Positions 14,839-21,150 of a stretch of 21,150 nucleotides of DNA are shown here, piece by piece. The notes under the pieces are model-generated. The model searched no databases, had not been told where the DNA came from, and saw only the letters and a list, made by a program, of their open reading frames with translations. Numbering within the stretch: position 1 is the first letter of the stretch; each line of letters begins with the position of its first letter. Source of the stretch: Candidatus Aquidulcis frankliniae (GTDB lineage: Bacteria; Chloroflexota; Limnocylindria; Limnocylindrales; Limnocylindraceae); the NCBI GenBank assembly GCA_009925905.1, contig RFPZ01000012.1:1-21150 (forward strand), given 5' to 3'. The position numbers and the translations under genes were made by a program.

Positions 14839-15585
14839 ATGGCTACGCGCCGACTTCTTCCAAAGGCTGAGACCGTTATTGTCGGTGCGGTCATTGCAAG
14901 CGCGTTGGTACTAGGGCTACGCGGCTGGCTTCTCTTCCGGAGCGGTGACAACATTTTGGCCTACGCGTCAGACCCGGTCGCCTCAGCCCCTGGCATTCTC
15001 GGAGAACAGCTTGCCCTCGCCGTCCTCCGCCTTGTTGCGGTGATCCTCGATGTGTCCGCTGGACTTGCCGTGCTGGGCTGGACATCACGTTTGCAGCACG
15101 AGGGGCTACTGTCGCGCGGGGAGCGACTTTTCGCCATCGGTGCTGGCATCTTGCCGTGGGCGCCGCTTCTTCTTGCGCAATCCATCGCGGCGCCGCCCGT
15201 AGCTCTGTTGGTATTTGCGGGGCATGCGGTGTGGGTTGGGCTGGCGGCGCTGCTCGTACGACGGGCGCGCCTCGCGAACCTCATTTCTGACGATCTGCCT
15301 CTGAACGGCGGGGCGATCACTGCGTTGCTCTTTGGCGCATGGATCCTGGGCGGTGCCGCGGCCCCCTGGGTGTACGCGCAGCCGCCCCTCGGCATCACAG
15401 AGGCACTGGATTCCAACGTGCAGGCAGAACTGCTGCGCGCTGTGAGCGAGCAGCGGGTGCGAGGCGCGATCATGATTGCAGGGGGAGTCTTCACACTCGC
15501 TGCAGTGCTGCCGCTCATGCGTGGGGTGCGTGCGGCAACGGCCGCATTTGATCAGCGCCTGCGCCTCCTTCGGGAGGAGAACTAG
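14839..15585 (+). CDS. Six-helix membrane protein, unrecognised
   Basis: I do not recognise the 248-residue product. Hydrophobic segments are at about 12-32, 58-81, 93-115, 116-139, 157-179 and 209-229. Short charged loops contain RLQHEGLLSRGERL and RRARLANLISDD, and the C-terminus is basic and then acidic. The ATG at 14839 lies 9 bases after the preceding stop. TAGGCG precedes it with the same 6-base spacing as the leaderless set but lacks the final T, so I do not call a promoter. It ends the plus-strand series, and its TAG stop overlaps the stop of the convergent aminotransferase gene by 4 bases, leaving no room for an intergenic terminator. Confidence 0.7.
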   Translation: MATRRLLPKAETVIVGAVIASALVLGLRGWLLFRSGDNILAYASDPVASAPGILGEQLALAVLRLVAVILDVSAGLAVLGWTSRLQHEGLLSRGERLFAIGAGILPWAPLLLAQSIAAPPVALLVFAGHAVWVGLAALLVRRARLANLISDDLPLNGGAITALLFGAWILGGAAAPWVYAQPPLGITEALDSNVQAELLRAVSEQRVRGAIMIAGGVFTLAAVLPLMRGVRAATAAFDQRLRLLREEN

Positions 15586-17036
15586 CGCGTTAGTTCGGCA
15601 GCCAACTCCTCAAAGACGCCAAGGTAGTGATCGGCGTCAGCGGGGGTCATGGTGATGGAGAGGGTCCACTCTTCGTCGCGACCTGGGGTGCTGAAGATCC
15701 CACGGTTCATGTTCCAGAGCCAGACGAGGTCAATCAGCTCCTTCTGCTGGGCAGTCTTGTACGAGTCATAGTCGACCACCTTTGACTGGGCGAAGGTGAT
15801 GACACCTTTTGACTCAATACCCACTGCATAGGCGGCGAGCTTGTAGCGATCGATGATTCCTTGAGCCCCGTCAAGGAGTTGATCATTGAGTCGTCCGAGG
15901 TGCGCATAGGCCTCTGGTGTCATGACACGTTCCAAATTGGCGCGCGCCGCCGCCATCGCGAGCGGATTGCCGTTGAACGTGCCGACCATGTAGACCTCGC
16001 CCGAATCAACCATGGACCACATCTCATCGCTACCCCCGATTGCACCAGTCGGAATCCCGGCGCCAAGCGCCTTCGCCAAACAGACCAGATCGGGCTTGAT
16101 GCCGAAGAGTTCGGTCGCGCCTCCTGCGGCGACCGTGAGGCCAGTCTTCACTTCATCAACGATCCACACAACGCCAAACTTCTTCGTGATGCGTCGCACC
16201 TCGGCGAGATAGCCAGGCTCGGGCAAGATCACGCCGCAGTTCATCATCGCGGCCTCCATGATCAAGCAGGCGGGAAGTCGGCCCTCACCCTGTAGTTCGA
16301 CGAGTCGTCGCTCAAGGACCCCTGCGTCATTGAATGGAACTGCGATAGTCATTTGGGTGACTGAATCCGGGATCCCCTTGCCGTAGGCGATGGATGGATA
16401 GTGTTCTCGATCCGTCCCCTCGTATACAGAGAGGCCAATGTCGACCATCACATAGTCGTGGTGTCCGTGGTAACTACCGAAAATTTTCATCACCCCATCG
16501 CGACCGGTAACGCCGCGGGCGATGCGGATCGCATCCATCGTGGCTTCGGAGCCAGAGTTCACAAAGCGCCAGCGTGGGAGTCCCCAGCGCGCCGCGAGGT
16601 GCTCCGAGACGATGTAGGTGTCTTCGGTTGGCGCCGCGAAGTGTGAGCCGAGGCGAATGCGTCGATCGACGGCTTCGGTGATGAGCGGATGCGCATGGCC
16701 TTGGACCATGCTGCCAATGCCGTTATGTACGTCGAGGTACTGGTGTCCGTCTACGTCCCAGACATACTGCCCCTGCCCGCGATCAAGGTAGATCGGCCAT
16801 GGCGCGCGCTTCTGGTAGCTCGACGAGACACCACCAACGAGGGAGCGCTTGGCGCGCTCGTAGGCAGTTGCCGAGGCTTGCGTGCGAGCGTCAAGGCGTA
16901 CGGACTCTCGGGCGGTGAGATCGCGAATGCGGGCGGGGTCAATCTGAATGGTTGGCCCGACGGGTGGCTCCGCTCGATGGGGAGCCGGCGCCGAGGTTGG
17001 CGCGAGGTGCCGCAGTGGTTCGATTGCCATATTCAT
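15582..17036 (-). CDS. Class III aminotransferase, glutamate-1-semialdehyde aminomutase-like
   Basis: This is a PLP-dependent fold-type I enzyme of 484 residues. The PLP lysine is K322 in CLAKALGAGIPTGAIGG. The phosphate-binding GSEATM is at 162-167 and the ring-contacting aspartate is D294 in VDEVKTG. The start of the catalytic core (SLVGGVSSSYQKRAPWP) resembles HemL, but the protein is about 50 residues longer, with an N-terminal Pro/Arg-rich extension. The DEVKTG segment also differs from the usual DEVMTGFR. No tetrapyrrole gene is nearby, so it may be a HemL-like transaminase of another substrate. The ATG at 17036 has AGAAGGA 5 bases upstream. A -10-like element and two inverted repeats lie upstream. 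Confidence 0.82.
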   Translation of the reverse strand: MNMAIEPLRHLAPTSAPAPHRAEPPVGPTIQIDPARIRDLTARESVRLDARTQASATAYERAKRSLVGGVSSSYQKRAPWPIYLDRGQGQYVWDVDGHQYLDVHNGIGSMVQGHAHPLITEAVDRRIRLGSHFAAPTEDTYIVSEHLAARWGLPRWRFVNSGSEATMDAIRIARGVTGRDGVMKIFGSYHGHHDYVMVDIGLSVYEGTDREHYPSIAYGKGIPDSVTQMTIAVPFNDAGVLERRLVELQGEGRLPACLIMEAAMMNCGVILPEPGYLAEVRRITKKFGVVWIVDEVKTGLTVAAGGATELFGIKPDLVCLAKALGAGIPTGAIGGSDEMWSMVDSGEVYMVGTFNGNPLAMAAARANLERVMTPEAYAHLGRLNDQLLDGAQGIIDRYKLAAYAVGIESKGVITFAQSKVVDYDSYKTAQQKELIDLVWLWNMNRGIFSTPGRDEEWTLSITMTPADADHYLGVFEELAAELTR

Positions 17037-17046
17037 ACATCCTTCT

Positions 17047-17061
17047 CTGCGGATTCCGCAG
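17047..17061. promoter_or_regulatory. 15-bp inverted repeat in the aminotransferase leader
   Basis: CTGCGGA-T-TCCGCAG is a perfect inverted repeat with 7-base arms, between the predicted -10 and the start codon of the aminotransferase gene, next to its Shine-Dalgarno. A second short repeat, GCGGACCGC (17063-17071), lies alongside and repeats TGCGGA. It could be an operator or a leader hairpin controlling ribosome access. No regulator gene is adjacent. Confidence 0.45.
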
Positions 17062-17081
17062 TGCGGACCGCTGTGGGTACG

Positions 17082-17087
17082 ATTCTA
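17082..17087 (-). promoter_or_regulatory. Candidate -10 of the aminotransferase gene
   Basis: Read on the minus strand this is TAGAAT, placing a start of transcription near 17075 and a leader of about 39 bases. No -35 is visible, as for other candidate promoters in this window. Confidence 0.4.
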
Positions 17088-17137
17088 GCACCGAAGGGGG
17101 GATGGGGGTGCGGATATCGCAGCCCACGAGGGATTTA

Positions 17138-17152
17138 CGCACGATTCGTGCG
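17138..17152 (-). terminator. Inverted repeat after the Nudix gene, possible weak terminator
   Basis: CGCACGA-A-TCGTGCG (read on the minus strand) has 7-base arms and begins 5 bases after the Nudix stop codon. It is the only hairpin between the Nudix and aminotransferase genes. It is followed by TAAATCCC rather than a T-run, so as an intrinsic terminator it would be weak; an operator is equally possible. Confidence 0.3.
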
Positions 17153-17156
17153 GGGC

Positions 17157-17792
17157 TTAGCGGGTGACCAGGCGCTCCGCTGCAGCGATGGCGATCAGGC
17201 TTTTGGCGTCAATGATCGCCCCCCGACGGACCGCCTCCGCCGCCTCGGTGATGGTCAGCCGAACGGCTTCAAGCGCCTCATCTTCGTCAGGGGTGCGTGC
17301 ATCGGGCCCAGCCTCCGAGAGGCCAAGGGCCAAGAAGAGCTCCATGCGTTCACTGGTAAACCCCGGGGCAGTAAAGAAGGTCTGAAGGTGGCGCCAGGTC
17401 GCGGCGCGCAGGCCAGTCTCCTCTTCAAGCTCGCGTTTGGCGGCAAGCAGCGGCTCCTCCGGGATGCCTGTCTGTAGGTCAAGCGTGCCGGCTGGTACCT
17501 CAAGAAGGAGTTGCCCTACGGGAGCCCGGAATTGACGAACGAAGAGCATCTCGCTGTCTGGGGTTACTGCCGCGTCGCTGGTGGCATCTATGGCGAGGAT
17601 CGCAACCGCGCCAGGGTGACCAACGATGTAGCGCACGTGCTGATCGCCGCCAGTGCGCTGCACGGTTGCTCGCCGCCACTCCATATACGCCGCCTGCACG
17701 ACTAGGTCGGAGGCGACGACCACCTCGTCAAGTTCGCCCGGCTCCAAAAGCGCGTTGAGGCGCGCACCAAGCGCGTCGTCACCAAATCGCAT
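17157..17792 (-). CDS. Nudix hydrolase, ADP-ribose pyrophosphatase (NudF)-like
   Basis: The 211-residue protein likely hydrolyses ADP-ribose or a related nucleoside diphosphate. FVRQFRAPVGQ (84-94), LEVPAGTLD (98-106) and the TAPGFTSERMELFLA stretch after the Nudix box are typical of the ADP-ribose pyrophosphatase group. The Nudix helix is RELEEETGL at 120-128, with E112 seven residues before R120. The loop between the conserved G102 and E112 has nine residues instead of five, an extension also seen in actinobacterial relatives. The ATG at 17792 lies 14 bases after the ABC ATPase stop without a Shine-Dalgarno, so it probably relies on the upstream gene's transcript. Substrate specificity is inferred. 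Confidence 0.85.
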   Translation of the reverse strand: MRFGDDALGARLNALLEPGELDEVVVASDLVVQAAYMEWRRATVQRTGGDQHVRYIVGHPGAVAILAIDATSDAAVTPDSEMLFVRQFRAPVGQLLLEVPAGTLDLQTGIPEEPLLAAKRELEEETGLRAATWRHLQTFFTAPGFTSERMELFLALGLSEAGPDARTPDEDEALEAVRLTITEAAEAVRRGAIIDAKSLIAIAAAERLVTR

Positions 17793-17806
17793 GTGGTGTT
17801 GCCGCT

Positions 17807-18880
<1,074 letters not shown>

Positions 18881-18901
18881 GTGCTTCCTCCTTGCTGGCT
18901 G

Positions 18902-18917
18902 GCCCCTCTATGGGGGC
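18902..18917 (-). promoter_or_regulatory. Hairpin in the ABC ATPase leader
   Basis: GCCCC-CATAGA-GGGGC (read on the minus strand) can form a short GC-rich hairpin just upstream of the AAGGAGG Shine-Dalgarno. It could stabilise the mRNA or affect initiation. It is too short for a known riboswitch. Confidence 0.35.
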
Positions 18918-18933
18918 ATCCCGCCGCGTCGCG

Positions 18934-18939
18934 AGTCTA
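18934..18939 (-). promoter_or_regulatory. Candidate -10 of the ABC ATPase gene
   Basis: TAGACT on the minus strand would start transcription near 18927, leaving a leader of nearly 50 bases with the hairpin and Shine-Dalgarno. The identical hexamer serves as the candidate -10 of bioY. It also lies only 36 bases past the end of the MFS gene, so read-through is an alternative source of transcript. Confidence 0.35.
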
Positions 18940-18974
18940 TCAGCGCGCGGCGGCCTGGGCGGCCCCCTGCGGCG

Positions 18975-20267
18975 CTACTTTTCGGCCACCCCCGTGGGCA
19001 TCTCCTTGATCCCCCACACAGGGCCGAAGAGGAGGGGGAGGAAGGCGAAACTGCCGCCAACCCCGCCGATGATGAGTGCCTCGCGCAGCCCTAGGTTGGT
19101 GCCGATGATGCCGCCGAGTAGGGCGCCGATGGGGATGGTTCCCCAGACAAACCAACGCATGGTGGCGTTCATGCGTCCGGACATCTCCGGTGGGGTGAGC
19201 GCTTGGCGCAAGCTCACCTGATTGATGTTGTAGAGCGTCCCAGAGGCGGCCATGGCAAAGAAGCCACCCCCAAAGACCACGGCGTTGAGCAGGTCGTTTC
19301 CTGGCTGGCAGAAGGCAAGTACGGCAAGCATTGGGCCGCCCAATGGGATGGTCAGAACGATCGTTCGCCCAACGCCAAGCCGCTTGGAGATCCGATCGGC
19401 AAACACAGCGCTCAGTAGGCCACCCGCGGAGCCGAGCGTTGCGGCGAACCCGACGTAGGCAACAGAGAGCCCAAGCACGTTATAGGCGAAGAGCATCTGC
19501 ACAGTCCCTGCAATGCTGCTAAAGAGGTTTGAGGTTGCCGTCGCGCCACCAATTGTGCGCAGCGCAGGGTGGCCGAAGACGTAGCGCAAGCCTGCGACGA
19601 TGTCAGATCGCAGTGAAGCACGTGGCGTGCTTGCGGGCGGTGCTGCCGAGTCATTCAGCTCGGCGACATTTTCGTGTTTCGGTTTTATCGAGAAGATAAA
19701 GAGCGCAGAAAGCGCAAATGAGATTGCGTCAATGATGACTGCTGCTGGAGCCTTGACGATCGCGATGAGCGCGCCTGCGAGGCTCGGCCCGAGAAGGCCG
19801 GCTGCGGAGCGACTGAGCTCTAATTTTGAATTGCCATCGACGAGATCCTCTTTCGGTATCAGGGACGGGAGATACGACTGGTAGGCGACGTCAAAGAAGA
19901 CCGTGAGCGTGCCAAAGAGAAATCCGACGACCACTAGCTGCGGGATCGAAAGAGCATTGAGTGCAAAGGCGATCGGGATCGTAAGGAGTAGGAGTGCGCG
20001 GCCGAGGTCGCCAACGATGAGAATTCCGCGACGTGGCAACCGATCGACGAGGGCCCCGATGAGCAGGCCAAAGAGGAGGAAGGGCAGGAAGTCGGCGAGA
20101 TTGATCAAGGCAATCTCCATTGGACCCGCGCTCAGGAGTTGAATCGCGACGATTGGCATCGCGAGTCCGCTGAAGCTCGAGCCAAGGTGGCTAATGGTCT
20201 CAGCAGCCCAGAGCCGAAGGAATCCTGGGTCGTGTATCAGTCGGCGGCGAGGTGCGGCTGTGGGCAC
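18975..20267 (-). CDS. MFS transporter (MFS_3/EntS-like drug or siderophore exporter type)
   Basis: This is an integral membrane protein of about 430 residues with twelve predicted helices. The opening FLRLWAAETISHLGSSFSGLAMPIVAIQLL and the A-D-x-L-P-R-R-x-x-L loop between helices 2 and 3 mark the major facilitator group that includes EntS-like exporters and macrolide efflux relatives. The substrate cannot be predicted. The frame continues upstream through the tRNA-His gene, which cannot be coding. I therefore chose GTG at 20267, which has GAGGAG 7 bases upstream and lies only 20 bases after the tRNA 3' end. The gene thus seems to share the tRNA promoter. Confidence 0.88.
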   Translation of the reverse strand: MPTAAPRRRLIHDPGFLRLWAAETISHLGSSFSGLAMPIVAIQLLSAGPMEIALINLADFLPFLLFGLLIGALVDRLPRRGILIVGDLGRALLLLTIPIAFALNALSIPQLVVVGFLFGTLTVFFDVAYQSYLPSLIPKEDLVDGNSKLELSRSAAGLLGPSLAGALIAIVKAPAAVIIDAISFALSALFIFSIKPKHENVAELNDSAAPPASTPRASLRSDIVAGLRYVFGHPALRTIGGATATSNLFSSIAGTVQMLFAYNVLGLSVAYVGFAATLGSAGGLLSAVFADRISKRLGVGRTIVLTIPLGGPMLAVLAFCQPGNDLLNAVVFGGGFFAMAASGTLYNINQVSLRQALTPPEMSGRMNATMRWFVWGTIPIGALLGGIIGTNLGLREALIIGGVGGSFAFLPLLFGPVWGIKEMPTGVAEK

Positions 20268-20287
20268 GATGCGCTCCTCATGTCTGG

Positions 20288-20363
20288 TGGGGTGGCCAGA
20301 GGGAATTGAACCCTCATCTGCGGCTCCACAAACCGCGGTCCTAACCATTGAACGATGGCCACC
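20288..20363 (-). tRNA. tRNA-His (GTG anticodon)
   Basis: The cloverleaf folds cleanly. Acceptor GTGGCCA pairs with TGGCCAC, and an extra 5' G (G-1) pairs with discriminator C73, the identity mark of tRNA-His. The D stem is GTTC/GGAC. The anticodon stem GCGGT/GCCGC (one G-T pair) holds loop TTGTGGA with anticodon GTG, and the T arm is GAGGG-TTCAATT-CCCTC. The 3' CCA is encoded at 20290-20288. A -10-like TAAGAT lies 12 bases upstream. The MFS gene begins 20 bases downstream. Confidence 0.97.
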
Positions 20364-20375
20364 AAGTGAGTCGCC

Positions 20376-20414
20376 ATCTTACCCTGCGGGGAGGGGGGTG
20401 GCGCAGGGTAGACT
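20376..20414. promoter_or_regulatory. Divergent tRNA-His / bioY promoter region with inverted repeat
   Basis: A perfect 9-base inverted repeat, TACCCTGCG at 20380-20388 and CGCAGGGTA at 20402-20410, is separated by a 13-base G-rich spacer. Each arm runs outward into a candidate -10: TAAGAT on the minus strand (20381-20376) for tRNA-His, and TAGACT on the plus strand (20409-20414) for bioY. The shared CGCAGGGTA would thus be an upstream extension of both -10 elements, or the operator of one regulator acting on both. No -35 hexamer is visible for either. Confidence 0.5.
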
Positions 20415-20462
20415 TGGGGTCGGCGCCCTCCCAGAAGAGTGGCGCCCGTAGGGAGGGTCACG

Positions 20463-21149
20463 ATGCAGATTCGACGCGCAATGCCCGCCATGGGTCGCAT
20501 TCCCGCAGCCGAGTACGGCGTAACGCTGGGCGACTTCTTCTTCCCCGTCTTCCTAGGCGAACGCCTCGGTGCCCGCCTCCAAGGCCTGGCCCTCGCCGTC
20601 GTCGGCGCTCTCATCGTGGCTGCCTCCGCCCAGATCGTGATCCCGCTCCCCGGCACTCCCGTCCCGATCACAGGTCAGACCTTCGGCGTGCTCCTGGTTG
20701 GCGCAGCGCTTGGCGCGCGACGCGGACTCGCCTCCATGGCGCTCTACCTTGCCCTCGGTATCCTCGGCGCCCCAGTCTTCCGCGAAGGGAGCCACGGGAT
20801 TGAGAGGTTCTTCATCTCAGGCGATGCTGGGTTGCTGCAGTTAGCTCCTACTGGTGGCTATCTAGTTGGCATGCTCGTTGCTGGGTGGATCGTTGGGCGA
20901 CTCGCCGACCTTGGTTGGGATCGCAGCGTGGTCGGCACGATCGCCGCGATGGCAATCGGTAGCTTGATTATTTACGGCTTTGGCGTTCCATGGCTCGCCA
21001 CATCAGCGAATCTCGAGATCAGCGTTGCAATCGAGAAGGGGGTCACCCCATTCCTGCTCGGCGACGTGATCAAGTTGGCGCTGGCGACTGCAGTCTTCCC
21101 TTCGGCCTGGTGGTACGTGAACCACGGCCGGAGCGACGGTCCGCGCTGA
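20463..21149 (+). CDS. bioY: BioY biotin transporter (ECF S component)
   Basis: BioY is the biotin-binding membrane subunit of energy-coupling-factor importers and in some bacteria works without a dedicated energising module. The 228-residue protein has six hydrophobic segments. It carries the family blocks PLPGTPVPITGQTFGVLL (about 69-86), the GARRG-x-x-S-x-x-LYLALGxLGAPVF segment, and PTGGYLVG (about 137-144). It is about 35 residues longer than typical BioY because of an N-terminal extension (MQIRRAMPAMGRIPAAEYG) before the first helix. The ATG at 20463 has GGGAGGG about 5 bases upstream. No EcfA/EcfT or biotin-synthesis gene is in view, and I see no recognised BirA-type operator. The gene ends one base before the window edge. 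Confidence 0.93.
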   Translation: MQIRRAMPAMGRIPAAEYGVTLGDFFFPVFLGERLGARLQGLALAVVGALIVAASAQIVIPLPGTPVPITGQTFGVLLVGAALGARRGLASMALYLALGILGAPVFREGSHGIERFFISGDAGLLQLAPTGGYLVGMLVAGWIVGRLADLGWDRSVVGTIAAMAIGSLIIYGFGVPWLATSANLEISVAIEKGVTPFLLGDVIKLALATAVFPSAWWYVNHGRSDGPR

Positions 21150-21150
21150 A

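Noticed and set aside
18940..18974. GC-rich repeats after the MFS stop as an intrinsic terminator
   Set aside because: Partial pairing is possible, but there is no T-run after it on the minus strand, and high GC alone makes such pairing common.
20268..20348. A longer MFS protein starting at 20348
   Set aside because: The extra codons lie mostly inside the tRNA-His gene. The GTG at 20267 with GAGGAG upstream gives the expected MFS N-terminus.
20463..21149. A CRISPR array, mobile element or phage remnant anywhere in the window, considered up to this end
   Set aside because: There are no regularly spaced repeats, transposase or integrase motifs, or terminal inverted repeats. The tRNA-His gene is intact, with no duplicated 3' end nearby to mark an attachment site.

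Overview
The window is a dense, GC-rich bacterial chromosomal segment. It holds 19 protein-coding genes and one tRNA. Its longest non-coding stretches are the 132 bases at the left edge, about 120 bases before an aminotransferase gene, and about 100 bases between tRNA-His and bioY. No gene-free stretch exceeds 300 bases. I see no insertion sequence, phage gene, CRISPR array or toxin pair. Gene content and GTG/ATG use fit a compact terrabacterial genome, perhaps Chloroflexota (a streamlined freshwater-type lineage) or Actinomycetota. There is no rRNA or marker gene to settle this, so the placement is inference.

Layout. Positions 1-132 are non-coding with repeated GTTAC words. Positions 133-2043 (minus) carry a NYN-domain nuclease, a one-pass membrane protein with a zinc ribbon, and a CcsB/ResC cytochrome c assembly protein. 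Positions 2050-3883 (plus) carry a HAD-IIA phosphatase translationally overlapping an arrestin-fold-like protein. A LysE-type exporter (minus, 3880-4515) converges on the latter. From 4577 to 15585 everything is on the plus strand: an NDUFA9-like SDR protein, PepA, an exported coiled-coil M23 peptidase, GlgC, a small YbjN-like protein, nicotinate phosphoribosyltransferase, PepN and two unrecognised membrane proteins. From 15582 to 20363 everything is on the minus strand: a GSA-aminomutase-like class III aminotransferase, a NudF-like Nudix hydrolase, a MalK/MsmX-like ABC ATPase, an MFS transporter and tRNA-His(GTG). BioY (plus) closes the window.

How the genes work together. Most are household metabolism: peptide recycling (PepA, PepN), NAD salvage and ADP-ribose turnover (nicotinate phosphoribosyltransferase, Nudix), glycogen synthesis (GlgC), sugar and biotin uptake (ABC ATPase, BioY), and wall and cytochrome maturation (M23, CcsB). 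They do not form one pathway.

The most notable signal is in expression architecture. Five genes that lack a Shine-Dalgarno have a TANNNT -10-like hexamer ending exactly 6 nt before the start codon, the geometry expected for leaderless mRNAs. In two of them the hexamer TAGGAT begins at the TAG stop codon of the preceding gene. In another, the hexamer covers the start codon of the divergent neighbour. Elsewhere, divergent -10 elements share bases or sit in the arms of an inverted repeat, and both convergent gene pairs overlap by 4 bases at CTAR. Together these indicate strong compaction of regulatory signals.
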